Below, in pieces: positions 1 through 9,063 of a stretch of 64,000 bases of DNA. The stretch is from Christiangramia fulva (GTDB taxonomy: Bacteria; Bacteroidota; Bacteroidia; Flavobacteriales; Flavobacteriaceae), in contig NZ_CP028136.1 in NCBI RefSeq assembly GCF_003024155.1, positions 4,030,001 to 4,094,000 on the forward strand, read 5' to 3'. How positions within the stretch are numbered: position 1 is the stretch's first letter; each line of letters opens with the position of its first letter. A model generated the notes under the pieces. That model was not told the DNA's origin. It searched no databases and saw nothing but the letters and a program-made list of their open reading frames with translations. The position numbers were made by a program, and so were the translations under genes.

Positions 1-400
1 CAAATGTATTGTAAAGGTTGATTTTTTTAAGGATCGTCCTGGCGTTCTTACTGGCAGAGCCGAGGGCGATCGGGATATTTTTTTCTTTCAAGAAATTAAG
101 CACTTTAGGTACACCGGGGAGAATTTCATCTTCTTCCATTTTATCTACATAAGAGAGATAATTTTCATTCTTCAGTGCCATTTGCCTGTTAAATTCTTCT
201 TCAGTAAGCTTCATATTTCCCCAGGTGAGTATCTTGTTCAACGATTCCACCCGGCTAACGCCTTTGAGCTGCTCGTTCTGTTCCTGGGTAAAATCGAAAC
301 CAAGGTCATTAGCAAGCTTCCGCCAGGCAAGAAAGTGAAATTTAGCCGTATCTACAATAACTCCGTCGAGATCGAAAATGAAGGCTCTATGGTTGTTCAT
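1..400 (-). CDS. pgmB: beta-phosphoglucomutase, HAD superfamily (partial, C-terminus outside window)
   Basis: Reading the minus strand from the ATG at 398-400 gives 133 codons that run off the left edge. The N-terminus has the HAD motif I DLDGVIVDT at residues 10-18, with Asp10 as presumed nucleophile and Asp12 as general acid. A GSAS motif near residue 115 fits HAD motif II. The cap region after motif I matches beta-phosphoglucomutases, which convert beta-glucose-1-phosphate to glucose-6-phosphate in the cytoplasm. The start lies 14 nt inside the end of the upstream sugar permease gene, so the two are probably translationally coupled. A maltose-phosphorylase gene would be expected just downstream, beyond the window. 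The family is clear from what is visible; the exact substrate rests on the starch-locus context. Confidence 0.85.
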   Translation of the reverse strand, partial: MNNHRAFIFDLDGVIVDTAKFHFLAWRKLANDLGFDFTQEQNEQLKGVSRVESLNKILTWGNMKLTEEEFNRQMALKNENYLSYVDKMEEDEILPGVPKVLNFLKEKNIPIALGSASKNARTILKKINLYNTF

Positions 401-1907
401 CAATATTAATTCTTTTATGGGTTTGAACTCTTAGGGTAAGCAGGCCGGCAAGTATCATGGAAAAGCCTCCCACCACCAACGCGTATACAGGTTCGCCATT
501 AAACAACTCTTTAACGAGGAATCCGAGTATGGTTGCCGCCACGATTTGTGGGATCACAATAAAGAAGTTAAAAACTCCCATATAATATCCCATTTTCGCT
601 GAAGGCAAAGCTCCCGAAAGCATGGCATAGGGAATGGAAAGGATACTTGCCCAGGCCACTCCCACGCCTATCATGGCCAGAAGCAAGCCGGTTTTGTCCC
701 CGAGAAAATAGATGGAGATCAATCCGATTCCTCCTACCGATAATGCCAATAAATGCGTCACTTTATTACTGGTTCTGCGTGCCAGTACCGGCAATAAAAA
801 TGCCACAGCAGCGGCAACGCCGTTATAGATTGTGAACATTACCGTCACCCAGTCTGCAGCATCATTATATTCAATGGTTGTGGTATCAAATGCGCCAAAC
901 ACATGACCGGTCACTGCAGGTGTGGTATAAATCCACATTGAAAAAAGGGCAAACCACGAAAAGAATTGTACCCATGCAAGTTGTTTCATCGCAGGGGGCA
1001 TATTCAGCATATCGGTAATGATAATGGTAAAACCGTTGCGTACTTCCTTTTTCCGAAGTTGTGAAACGATCATAAAGAGAATTCCGGCGACCATTAAACC
1101 CACAAATAATATATATAGCTCTTTGGTAAGACCATTTTCATATATTAAAAAGCTGATTACAGCGCCGACCAGGAACATTCCCAGCCCGGTAAGAAACTGG
1201 TTGCGGATATTCTTTGTTTTATCAACAACTTCAACCCGCAGCTCTTTTTCCTTTTTTGCGGCTTCTTCAAAAGCCTTCAGTTCTTCCGGAGAATATTCCG
1301 AAGAGCGCAAGACCGTCCAGAGAACGGCGCAGAAAAAAACAATTCCGCCTACATAAAAAGACCATTTCACCGAATCTGGGATCACTCCTTCCGGTGCGGT
1401 ATTGCTTATCCCGAACCAGTTGGTGAACATGTAGGGAAGCAGCGAGCCTACCACGGCGCCAATGCCAATAAAAAAGCTCTGCATGGCAAAACCAAGCGTT
1501 CGCTGCCGGTCGGGCAGATTATCTCCCACGAATGCGCGGAAAGGTTCCATGGAGATGTTGATAGATGCATCCATGATCCATAGTGTACCCGCCGCCACCC
1601 AGAGAGTTGGGGAATTTGGCATAATGAATAAGGCTATCGAAGACAGGATCGCGCCCGCCAGAAAATAGGGTCTTCTTCTTCCTAATCTCGTCCAGGTACG
1701 ATCGCTGAAATAACCTATTATTGGCTGAATTACCAAACCGGTAACCGGCGCGGCGATCCAGAGAATTGGAATATCCTCTACTTTCGCTCCAAGGGTTTCA
1801 AAAATTCTTGAGGTGTTGGCATTTTGCAGGGCAAAACCAAACTGGATTCCCAGGAAACCGAAACTCATATTCCAGATTTCCCAGAAGCTTAATGTGCGTT
1901 TACGCAT
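387..1907 (-). CDS. SLC45-like MFS sugar (maltose-type) permease
   Basis: This 506-residue protein has about 12 hydrophobic segments and the MFS loop 2-3 signature YFSDRTWTRLGRRRPYF near residues 65-82. The long charged central loop (about residues 205-240, rich in E and K) and overall plan match the SLC45/GPH-like permeases found in flavobacterial maltose loci. It would carry maltose or short maltodextrins across the inner membrane. It is divergent from the SusCDE-amylase operon with a LacI gene between, and it overlaps pgmB by 14 nt. A perfect -7 box lies about 95 nt upstream. Maltose specificity is inferred from neighbours, not from diagnostic residues. Confidence 0.85.
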   Translation of the reverse strand: MRKRTLSFWEIWNMSFGFLGIQFGFALQNANTSRIFETLGAKVEDIPILWIAAPVTGLVIQPIIGYFSDRTWTRLGRRRPYFLAGAILSSIALFIMPNSPTLWVAAGTLWIMDASINISMEPFRAFVGDNLPDRQRTLGFAMQSFFIGIGAVVGSLLPYMFTNWFGISNTAPEGVIPDSVKWSFYVGGIVFFCAVLWTVLRSSEYSPEELKAFEEAAKKEKELRVEVVDKTKNIRNQFLTGLGMFLVGAVISFLIYENGLTKELYILFVGLMVAGILFMIVSQLRKKEVRNGFTIIITDMLNMPPAMKQLAWVQFFSWFALFSMWIYTTPAVTGHVFGAFDTTTIEYNDAADWVTVMFTIYNGVAAAVAFLLPVLARRTSNKVTHLLALSVGGIGLISIYFLGDKTGLLLAMIGVGVAWASILSIPYAMLSGALPSAKMGYYMGVFNFFIVIPQIVAATILGFLVKELFNGEPVYALVVGGFSMILAGLLTLRVQTHKRINIDEQP

Positions 1908-1961
1908 ATCGTAAGTTTTTAATTACGATAAGCCAGAGACTTATCAAAACTTAATAAAGGT

Positions 1962-1979
1962 AGGAAGTAAAAATATAAG
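1962..1979 (+). repeat. 18-bp repeat, copy 1 (permease leader)
   Basis: The sequence AGGAAGTAAAAATATAAG here is identical to 3236-3253 on the other side of the LacI gene. It lies between the permease -7 box and the permease start. Because both copies are in the same + orientation while the flanking genes are divergent, they would be read in opposite sense in the two transcripts. A DNA-level role such as a regulator site fits better than an RNA motif. Confidence 0.55.
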
Positions 1980-2001
1980 TTCTGATAAATTTCAATTACG
2001 A

Positions 2002-2009
2002 CAAATATA
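2002..2009 (-). promoter_or_regulatory. candidate -7 box for the sugar permease-pgmB operon
   Basis: On the minus strand the sequence reads TATATTTG, a perfect match to the Bacteroidota TAnnTTTG element. It sits in the 127-bp gap between the LacI gene and the permease, about 95 nt before the permease ATG. No convincing TTTG/TTG -33 element is visible at the usual spacing, so expression may need an activator. Confidence 0.45.
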
Positions 2010-2034
2010 TAGAAAATTTATTTTGAAGTACCTG

Positions 2035-3060
2035 TTAGTAGTGTTTTGTTGAATTTCTAACTACTAATTCAGTTTCAACAATTATTGTTTTATAATTTTC
2101 AATTTCTTCTACATCACGTTCCAGTTTCTCGATAAGCATACGCGCAGCTTCCTCTCCCATACGTTCTCCATGCTGGCTCACCGTGGTTAAACTGGGAATA
2201 AACCTTTTCGAAAGTTCCCCATCAGTGAATCCAATTACAGAAACATCCCCGGGGACTTTTTTTCCATTTTCCTGTAATGCTTTTATAGCAGAAATGGCAA
2301 AATGCTCATTCACAGCGAAAACTCCGTCCACATCTTTTCCTTTCAGAAAATTCCCAATTTTCTTTTCACTATCTTCAATTTCTTCAATTTTCAGAATAAG
2401 TTCTTCATCTATTGACAGGCCATTTTCTTCCAGGGCCTTTTTATAACCCTGAGTTCTTAGTTTGCCTACGATCACATAATCTACGGTAGAAATAAGCGCT
2501 ATTTTTTTACAACCTATTTTTATTAGATGCTGTACCGCCTTTTTTGCGCCAATTACATCATCAATAATAACTTTATCGCAGGCAATTTCATCTACCACCC
2601 GGTCAAATAGAACCAGCGGCATTCCCTGGTTGATAGCTTCCTCTAAATGGTGATAATCCTGCTTTTGCATGGTTTCTTTGGCCAAAGACATAATAAAACC
2701 GTCGGTACTACCATTGGCCAGCATTTCCATATTCAGAACTTCTTTGTCAAATGAGTTACCGGAAAGGCAAACCAAAACGTTATATCCCAGCTCATTAGCG
2801 ACTTTTTCTACGCCGCTGATTACTGTTGTGAAAAAATGATGGACTATTTCCGGTATAATGATACCTATGGTTTTACTTTTCCTGTTCTTCAGGCTTAGGG
2901 CTATATTATTAGGCTTGTAATTATACAATTTAGCGAAAGCCTTGATTTTTTGTCTTGTATCTTCACCAATCTCCTTACTGTCTCTTAAGGCTTTTGAAAC
3001 AGTAGAAATTGATACGTCAAGTTCTTTTGCTATATGTTTGAGTGTAAGTTTTGGTTTCAT
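2035..3060 (-). CDS. LacI-family transcriptional regulator of the maltodextrin locus
   Basis: The chosen start gives a 341-residue protein beginning MKPKLTLKHIAKELDVS, which places the LacI helix-turn-helix at residues 4-25 followed by the hinge. The frame is open for another 20 residues upstream to an ATG at 3120, but that extension does not resemble the family. The rest is a periplasmic-binding-protein-like effector domain with typical stretches (TIGIIIPEIVHHFF, VLFDRVVDE, VSVIGFTDGE). It sits between the divergent permease-pgmB and SusCDE-amylase units and probably controls both. In Flavobacteriia such regulators respond to maltose-type sugars, which is the inference here. The paralogue at 42.2 kb has the same layout. 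Confidence 0.88.
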   Translation of the reverse strand: MKPKLTLKHIAKELDVSISTVSKALRDSKEIGEDTRQKIKAFAKLYNYKPNNIALSLKNRKSKTIGIIIPEIVHHFFTTVISGVEKVANELGYNVLVCLSGNSFDKEVLNMEMLANGSTDGFIMSLAKETMQKQDYHHLEEAINQGMPLVLFDRVVDEIACDKVIIDDVIGAKKAVQHLIKIGCKKIALISTVDYVIVGKLRTQGYKKALEENGLSIDEELILKIEEIEDSEKKIGNFLKGKDVDGVFAVNEHFAISAIKALQENGKKVPGDVSVIGFTDGELSKRFIPSLTTVSQHGERMGEEAARMLIEKLERDVEEIENYKTIIVETELVVRNSTKHY

Positions 3061-3151
3061 TTCTAGTAAGGGATTCTTAATGCAGAGGTACCCTATTAAA
3101 GGTATGCGCAAATTTACCATATTTTATTTGGCATGACTTCAATTCTGAAAA

Positions 3152-3172
3152 GTTTTCAACACGAAAACGTTT
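3152..3172. promoter_or_regulatory. candidate operator upstream of susC
   Basis: Two overlapping symmetric elements lie here: GTTTTC-AACAC-GAAAAC (3152-3168) and the perfect palindrome AAACGTTT (3165-3172) with a central CG, as LacI-family sites often have. They lie 35-110 nt upstream of the likely transcription start region of susC and about 100 nt from the LacI gene. A near-consensus -7 box TACATTTA is at 3222-3229. Binding is inferred only. Confidence 0.35.
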
Positions 3173-3235
3173 GAGTTCCTTTACTGGTGCGGGTTTGTTA
3201 AAATTTGGGATGAATTTTACATACATTTAACCTCA

Positions 3236-3253
3236 AGGAAGTAAAAATATAAG
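3236..3253 (+). repeat. 18-bp repeat, copy 2 (susC leader)
   Basis: This is an exact copy of 1962-1979, located 33 nt before the susC ATG and downstream of the near-consensus -7 box. An 18-bp identity within 1.3 kb, placed in the leaders of both divergent units, is unlikely to be chance even in AT-rich DNA. Confidence 0.55.
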
Positions 3254-3285
3254 GTTAACTATTAGTAAAAACCAATATAAAATTT

Positions 3286-6213
3286 ATGAGAACTTTATTT
3301 AAAAGCACGTTGTACTTGCTATTTCTGCTACCAATGAGCTTTTTCGCCCAAAAGGTGGTGAGCGGTACGGTGACCGAGAGTGCCACCGGCTTGCCCATTC
3401 CCGGGGTTAACGTAATTGTAAAAGGGACCTCGAATGGGGCCTCAACCGATTTTGATGGAAACTATACCCTTGAGAATGTTACAAACGGGGATATTCTTGT
3501 TTTCTCTTTTCTCGGTTTCAAAACCGAAGAAATACCTTATCAGGGACAATCTACACTTGATGTAACTCTTGATGAAAACCAGGCCACTCTTGATGAGGTG
3601 GTATTGATTGGATATGGATCTACTTCTGAACAGAATGCCACAGGAGCAGTTGAGAAGATTTCTCCGGAACAATTTAACCAGGGGGCAGTAGTGTCTCCCC
3701 AGGAACTTATCGCCGGTAAATCTGCCGGGGTACAAATCACTCCTCCCGGAGGTGCACCCGGTGAAGGGGGAACCATTCGGATTCGTGGGGGAGCCTCTTT
3801 AAGTGGTTCTAACGACCCGCTTATCGTTGTGGATGGTGTGCCATTGGATCAACGTGGCGTTTCTGGCTCGCGAAATGCACTGAACGCGATTAACCCAAAC
3901 GAAATTGAAGATTTTGTGATTCTTAAAGATGCAGCCGCAACCTCTATTTACGGTTCGCGTGCATCGAACGGGGTAATTCTTATTACTACCAAATCTGGAA
4001 AAAAAGACTCCCCTTTTCAGTTTACTTATGATGTTAAAGCATCGGTAGGTAATATTACGGATAAGGTGAATGTACTTTCAGCCGATGAATTCCGAAATAT
4101 AATCGAATCTACACCGGGAACTAATCCTGACCTTTTGGGCGATACTTCGACTGACTGGCAGGACCAGATCTACCAGACATCTGTAGGTGCAATTCACAAC
4201 TTTACCGCCACGCAGGGAATTGGGAATTTTTATTATCGCGCCAATTTTAACCACACTCAGCAAACTGGAGTTTTAAAAGGTGATTATTACCAAAGGGATG
4301 CGATAAATCTTTCTTTAAACCAGGATCTTTTCGACAACCAGTTAAAATTATCGCTTACTTCAAAAAACAGTCTTGATCAGAATCATTTTGCCGATCGTGG
4401 TGCCATTGGTTCTGCGGTAGCTTTCGATCCTACCCAACCCATTTACGATCCTGAGAGTCCTTTTGGAGGTTATTTTGAATTTACGCGCCAAACAAATGGC
4501 GGTATTACCCAACAAAACCTGGCGACTCGAAATCCTGTTGCGCTCCTGAATCAATATACCGATGTAAATCAGGTTAGAAGATCGATAACGAATTTAAACG
4601 CTGAATTGAAAATGCCGTTTTTACCTGAATTGAAAGCGGTAGTTAATGGCGGTTTTGATTATGCTGAAGCTCACGGACACACTTTCCGGCCATTGGCTTC
4701 TGCTGCTAATACCAGTAATATTAACCAGTTCAGCAATTACGTGAATTATAATAGAAACTTACTTCTAGATACTTATCTAAATTATAACAGTGAAATTGCA
4801 GCTATTAATACCGAGATAGACGCAACTGCCGGTCATTCTTACCAGGAATTTTTTAGATTTTCTGACAGTTACGGAACGGAACAGGACCAGGAAGTTGATT
4901 TTCCTGTTTCCATAGACCGTAATGCCTTGGAATCTTACTTCGGAAGGGTGAGTTTGGACATTAACGATAAATACCTGATCTCTGGTAGTATTCGTGCCGA
5001 CGGTTCTTCAAGAGTAGCTCCTCAAAACCGATGGGGTTATTTCCCTGCGGCTTCAGTTGGGTGGAAATTGCAGAATGAAGATTTTCTGAAAGATGTAAGC
5101 TGGCTCTCCCAATTGAAACTTCGTGGAGGTTATGGGGAAACTGGTAACTATGAAATTGGTGCGAATTACGGCTATTTAGGAATTTATACTCCAAGCGTAG
5201 GTGGGGCAAGTTATCAATTTGGTGACCAATTTGTTCCAACTCTGCGTCCTGAGGAATATGACGAAAATCTTAAATGGGAAAGCCTAAGAAACTACAACGC
5301 AGGTATCGATTTTGGATTTTTCGATAATCGTTTGAGCGGATCGGTGGATGCTTACTATCGTGAAACCAAAGACCTGATCTCAGTAGTTCCTGTACCTGCA
5401 GGTGCTAACCTTTCCGATCAGTTGCTAACCAACGTGGGTACAGCGGTAAGCCGTGGTATAGAAGTCGCACTTAGCGGAGATATTGCCAGATCTGAAGACT
5501 TTAACTGGTCCCTTAATTACAACATCACTTTCCAGGATAAGGAGATCACAAAACTTTCTCTAGGTGACAATCCAAATTTCTTTATTCCACAAGGAGGTAT
5601 TAGCGGGGGTGTAGGGAACACTATTCAGCTCTGGAAAAAAGGATACGACCCCTATACCTTTTTTGTATTCCGTCAGGTCTATGATCAAAACGGAAAGCCA
5701 ATTGAAGGTGCTTATGTAGATGTAAATGGTGATAACCAGATCACTGAGGCAGACAGACAGCCCTATAAAAAAGCCACTCCAGATTATTTTATGGGGCTCA
5801 CCAATACCCTGAATTATAAGAATTTTAATTTGAACTTTACCTTCAGAGGAAGCTTTGGAAACTATATTTATAATAATACAGAATCTGCTAACGGATTTGT
5901 TGAAGCAGGAACCAATACTCCTTCCGATTATTATTCAAATCTTAATTCTAACGTTTTGGACACAGGTTTCCAGAACAGTCAGTTCTTTTCAGATTACTAT
6001 ATAAGAGGGGCTGATTTCGTAAAACTAGATAATGTAAGTCTTGGATATACTGTTCCTGGAGAAAAAGTAGATTTCAAAATTTCTTTAACAGCCTCGAATG
6101 TATTGACCATTACCGATTATGAAGGTCTTGATCCGGAAGTTTTTGGAGGTATCGATAACAACTTCTACCCAAGATCAAGAAGGTTTGTACTTGGCCTTAA
6201 CTTTACATTTTAA
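3286..6213 (+). CDS. susC: SusC-type TonB-dependent transporter, maltodextrin
   Basis: The protein has 975 residues. A signal peptide (about 1-21, ending FFA) is followed by a carboxypeptidase-D-like regulatory domain (about 23-100) with the usual PGVNVIVKGTSNG and DFDGNYTL stretches. The TonB-box region DEVVLIGYG lies near residues 105-113, then a plug domain and a beta-barrel ending in the aromatic residue of LGLNFTF. It would form the outer-membrane channel for starch oligosaccharides together with the SusD encoded by the next gene, which starts at the last base of this stop codon. It is the first gene of the SusCDE-amylase operon. The starch assignment comes from the adjacent amylase, permease and pgmB. 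Confidence 0.93.
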   Translation: MRTLFKSTLYLLFLLPMSFFAQKVVSGTVTESATGLPIPGVNVIVKGTSNGASTDFDGNYTLENVTNGDILVFSFLGFKTEEIPYQGQSTLDVTLDENQATLDEVVLIGYGSTSEQNATGAVEKISPEQFNQGAVVSPQELIAGKSAGVQITPPGGAPGEGGTIRIRGGASLSGSNDPLIVVDGVPLDQRGVSGSRNALNAINPNEIEDFVILKDAAATSIYGSRASNGVILITTKSGKKDSPFQFTYDVKASVGNITDKVNVLSADEFRNIIESTPGTNPDLLGDTSTDWQDQIYQTSVGAIHNFTATQGIGNFYYRANFNHTQQTGVLKGDYYQRDAINLSLNQDLFDNQLKLSLTSKNSLDQNHFADRGAIGSAVAFDPTQPIYDPESPFGGYFEFTRQTNGGITQQNLATRNPVALLNQYTDVNQVRRSITNLNAELKMPFLPELKAVVNGGFDYAEAHGHTFRPLASAANTSNINQFSNYVNYNRNLLLDTYLNYNSEIAAINTEIDATAGHSYQEFFRFSDSYGTEQDQEVDFPVSIDRNALESYFGRVSLDINDKYLISGSIRADGSSRVAPQNRWGYFPAASVGWKLQNEDFLKDVSWLSQLKLRGGYGETGNYEIGANYGYLGIYTPSVGGASYQFGDQFVPTLRPEEYDENLKWESLRNYNAGIDFGFFDNRLSGSVDAYYRETKDLISVVPVPAGANLSDQLLTNVGTAVSRGIEVALSGDIARSEDFNWSLNYNITFQDKEITKLSLGDNPNFFIPQGGISGGVGNTIQLWKKGYDPYTFFVFRQVYDQNGKPIEGAYVDVNGDNQITEADRQPYKKATPDYFMGLTNTLNYKNFNLNFTFRGSFGNYIYNNTESANGFVEAGTNTPSDYYSNLNSNVLDTGFQNSQFFSDYYIRGADFVKLDNVSLGYTVPGEKVDFKISLTASNVLTITDYEGLDPEVFGGIDNNFYPRSRRFVLGLNFTF

Positions 6214-6239
6214 TGAACAACAAAAAAATACATATAATC

Positions 6240-7847
6240 ATGTTTAATAGAATAAAATCACTAATGCTGATTTTCTTCAGTCTTCTCACTTTAGGGTCCT
6301 GCCAAAAGGATCTGGAGTTGCAGCCTGAAGATAACAGGCAAACTGCAGAAAGTGCTTTTCAGGATCCACAGGCATACAGGCAGTTTCTGGCTAAGTTATA
6401 TGCCGGGTTTGCAGTAAGCGGACAGGATGGTCCTGCCGGTAATCCTGACCTCACCGGGTTGGATGAAGGTTTCTCCCAGTACATGCGTTTGTATTGGATG
6501 ATGGAAGAGCTTCCAACTGAAGAGGCAGTGATTGGATGGAATGATGGTACAATTAAAGACCTTCATAACCAAAACTGGACCTCTGGAAATGAATTTATCA
6601 GGACCATGTATTCCCGAATCATGTATCAAATCGCACAGGCAAACGAATTCCTTCGCCAAACCAGCCCTGATAAACTGGATTCTCGAGGAGTAGACAGCAG
6701 TTTGCAAGCGGAAATTAAGACCTACAGGGCTGAGGCGCGCTTTCTTAGGGCACTTAGTTACTGGCATGCTCTGGACCTATTTGGGAATCCGCCTTTTGTA
6801 ACCGAAGAGGATGCGCCAGGTGCCTACCTTCCAGAGCAGATATCAAGTGCCGAGTTATTCGACTATATCGAAAGCGAATTATTGGCTATTGAAGGAGATT
6901 TGAAAGATCCAATGGCCAATGAATATGGAAGAGCCGATAAAGGTGCCGCATGGATGCTCCTTGCAAACCTTTATCTGAATTCTGAAAAGTACAATGGTAC
7001 AGACCATTACGCTGATGTGATTACTTATACTACAAAAGTAATTGATGCCGGTTATAGCCTGGTAGACGATTACCAGAAATTATTTCTGGCCGATAACAAC
7101 ACGAATGGTGCCCAGAAAGAGATTATTTTCCCAATAACCTATGATGGCATTAACACCCAGTCATACGGCGGAATGACTTTTATTATTCATGCCGCAGTGG
7201 GTGGAGAAATGGATCCCGATAACTTCGGAATCAATGGCGGATGGGCAGGTTTGAGAACAACCTCTGCTCTTGTAAATAAATTTCTTGATGATAACGACAA
7301 TTCTATCGAAGAAGTTGACGACGAACGAGCCATGTTTTTTACAGAAGGGCAAACCAAAGAAATTAATGATATTTCAAATTTCAATGATGGATATGCAGTA
7401 ACCAAGTATAAAAATGTTGATTCCATGGGTAATGCCGGCAGTGACCCAACAGGAGATTTTCCGGATACCGATTTCCCAATGTTCCGTCTAGGAGATACTT
7501 ACTTAATGTATGCAGAAGCCATTCTTAGAACTAATGGAGATAAAACTAAAGCTGTTACTTATATAAATAAATTACGAGAAAGAGCTTATGGTGATGACAG
7601 TGCAAATATTACCGCTTCTGACCTTACACTTGATTTCATTCTTGCTGAAAGAGCCCGAGAACTATATTGGGAAGCGCATAGAAGAACTGATCTAATACGC
7701 TTCGATCAATTTTCAAATCACGGTGTATGGCCATGGAAAGGCGGTGTACCACAGGGATCGACCACTGAAGCTTTTAGAGATCTTATGCCAATTCCAGCCT
7801 CCGATCTAGGAGTAAATACCAATTTAGAACAAAACCCAGGATATTAA
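6240..7847 (+). CDS. susD: SusD-type surface glycan-binding lipoprotein
   Basis: The chosen ATG yields 535 residues beginning MFNRIKSLM with a lipoprotein signal and lipobox LGSC (Cys at about residue 21). An in-frame ATG at 6213 overlaps the susC stop and would add nine polar residues ahead of the signal, which is less likely for export. The body is a SusD/RagB alpha-helical TPR-type protein with the usual N-terminal SAFQDPQAYRQFLAKLY, the RAEARFLRALSYWHALDLFG helix, and a C-terminal LAERARELYWEAHRRTDLIRF segment. It caps the SusC channel and binds maltodextrin at the cell surface. Confidence 0.92.
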   Translation: MFNRIKSLMLIFFSLLTLGSCQKDLELQPEDNRQTAESAFQDPQAYRQFLAKLYAGFAVSGQDGPAGNPDLTGLDEGFSQYMRLYWMMEELPTEEAVIGWNDGTIKDLHNQNWTSGNEFIRTMYSRIMYQIAQANEFLRQTSPDKLDSRGVDSSLQAEIKTYRAEARFLRALSYWHALDLFGNPPFVTEEDAPGAYLPEQISSAELFDYIESELLAIEGDLKDPMANEYGRADKGAAWMLLANLYLNSEKYNGTDHYADVITYTTKVIDAGYSLVDDYQKLFLADNNTNGAQKEIIFPITYDGINTQSYGGMTFIIHAAVGGEMDPDNFGINGGWAGLRTTSALVNKFLDDNDNSIEEVDDERAMFFTEGQTKEINDISNFNDGYAVTKYKNVDSMGNAGSDPTGDFPDTDFPMFRLGDTYLMYAEAILRTNGDKTKAVTYINKLRERAYGDDSANITASDLTLDFILAERARELYWEAHRRTDLIRFDQFSNHGVWPWKGGVPQGSTTEAFRDLMPIPASDLGVNTNLEQNPGY

Positions 7848-7864
7848 TATTATAACTGAATAAA

Positions 7865-8998
7865 ATGAAAAAGATTTCAATTTTCTTACTAACGATAATA
7901 GCCGTTATAGGATTTAGTTCCTGTACGCATGATGATGATGTAGTATTCATTGCCCAGCCCGATGTGGAAGGGATTATGTTTATGAATAATTTTTCCGAAA
8001 ATTATGTGTTAACCGCTGCCACTTCCAATAATCTTGCTGAAAGATTCATTTGGAATGAGGTAGATTTCGGCACACCAACTACGGTAACTTATGAGCTTCA
8101 GGCTTCAACCTCATCAGATTTCTCAAGCTTTGATGTCATTGGGGCCACTGGAAAAACTAATCTTGGAGTCTCGGTAAGTCAGATGATGAACCTTGCGGCA
8201 GATGCTGGCTTGGACAACGATCCTTCCACAGATGCTCCAAGTTCCGGAACTTTGTATTTCAGAGTTGTTGGATATCCTGGAACCGATGCCAACAGTGAAC
8301 TTGCTGTGACCTCAGAAATCCAATCCCTAAAGGTTACTCTACCGGAAGCTGCAGAAGAAGAATTGCCAAAATTATACGTCACTGGAAATTTTGTTTCTGC
8401 AAGTGGATATGGAAATGACTGGACTCCGGAAGATGGTATCCCTATTGCCGCTTCGGCTGCTGGGAAAACAGATTACGAAGGATTTATTTATATGAACGTG
8501 GACGCGCCAGAATATAAATTTCTGCCTACCAATACCGGCTGGGATGGAGATTACGGCGATGCAGGAGCTGAAAATGGATCATATACTGAAACCCTTCTTC
8601 AGGAAGGCGAGGTTAATGCGGGAACTCCTGATGGAACAGGCGGATATTTCCTTGTGAAAGCTGATACTGAAGCTCTTACGTATTCACTTACTGAAACCAA
8701 CTGGGGTGTAATTGGAAATGCCACTCCTACTGGTTGGGATTCCGATACCAATATGGTTTACGATGCCGATAATCATGTTTGGACCCTAACCCTGGACCTA
8801 ACTGCACAGTCCGCTCCTGATAACGGAATTAAATTCCGTGCCAATGATGCCTGGGATCTCAATCTTGGAGATACTGATGCAGATGGCACTCTGGAATTCG
8901 GTGGTGATAATATAGGAGTTCCTGAAGATGGAAACTATACCATTACACTGGATTTAAGCAATCCGAGAATGTACACTTATACTTTGACTAAAAATTAG
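7865..8998 (+). CDS. susE: SusE-type starch-binding outer-membrane lipoprotein
   Basis: This 377-residue protein has a lipoprotein signal (lipobox FSSC, Cys at about 20) and an N-terminal SusE-like Ig domain (about 25-165). Two carbohydrate-binding modules of the SusE/SusF type follow. The first starts near LYVTGNFVSASGYGNDW and the second near WGVIGNATPTGWDSD; both carry the repeated tryptophan/aspartate pattern typical of these starch-binding folds. The gene follows susD by 17 nt and is closed by a strong terminator, so SusCDE is a transcription unit with read-through to the amylase possible. No SusF is present. Starch binding is inferred from family and location. Confidence 0.85.
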   Translation: MKKISIFLLTIIAVIGFSSCTHDDDVVFIAQPDVEGIMFMNNFSENYVLTAATSNNLAERFIWNEVDFGTPTTVTYELQASTSSDFSSFDVIGATGKTNLGVSVSQMMNLAADAGLDNDPSTDAPSSGTLYFRVVGYPGTDANSELAVTSEIQSLKVTLPEAAEEELPKLYVTGNFVSASGYGNDWTPEDGIPIAASAAGKTDYEGFIYMNVDAPEYKFLPTNTGWDGDYGDAGAENGSYTETLLQEGEVNAGTPDGTGGYFLVKADTEALTYSLTETNWGVIGNATPTGWDSDTNMVYDADNHVWTLTLDLTAQSAPDNGIKFRANDAWDLNLGDTDADGTLEFGGDNIGVPEDGNYTITLDLSNPRMYTYTLTKN

Positions 8999-9015
8999 AG
9001 ATTTGTTCTCGAAAT

Positions 9016-9042
9016 AAAGGGGGCTTTTTGAGCCCCCTTTTT
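9016..9042 (+). terminator. rho-independent terminator after susE
   Basis: A GC-rich hairpin, AAGGGGGCT / AGCCCCCTT with loop TTTTG, is followed by a T-run. It lies 18 nt after the susE stop and only 22 nt before the amylase start, so it may attenuate rather than end transcription of the operon. Confidence 0.85.
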
Positions 9043-9063
9043 AAATTAAATCAGATTCTTTTC

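Noticed and set aside
3061..3120. 20-residue N-terminal extension of the first LacI regulator
   Set aside because: LacI proteins begin just before the helix-turn-helix; the internal ATG at 3060 gives that layout and matches the paralogue at 42244.
9028..9063. Upstream extension of the amylase frame
   Set aside because: It begins inside the susE terminator and would put polar residues ahead of the lipoprotein signal; the ATG at 9064 fits better.
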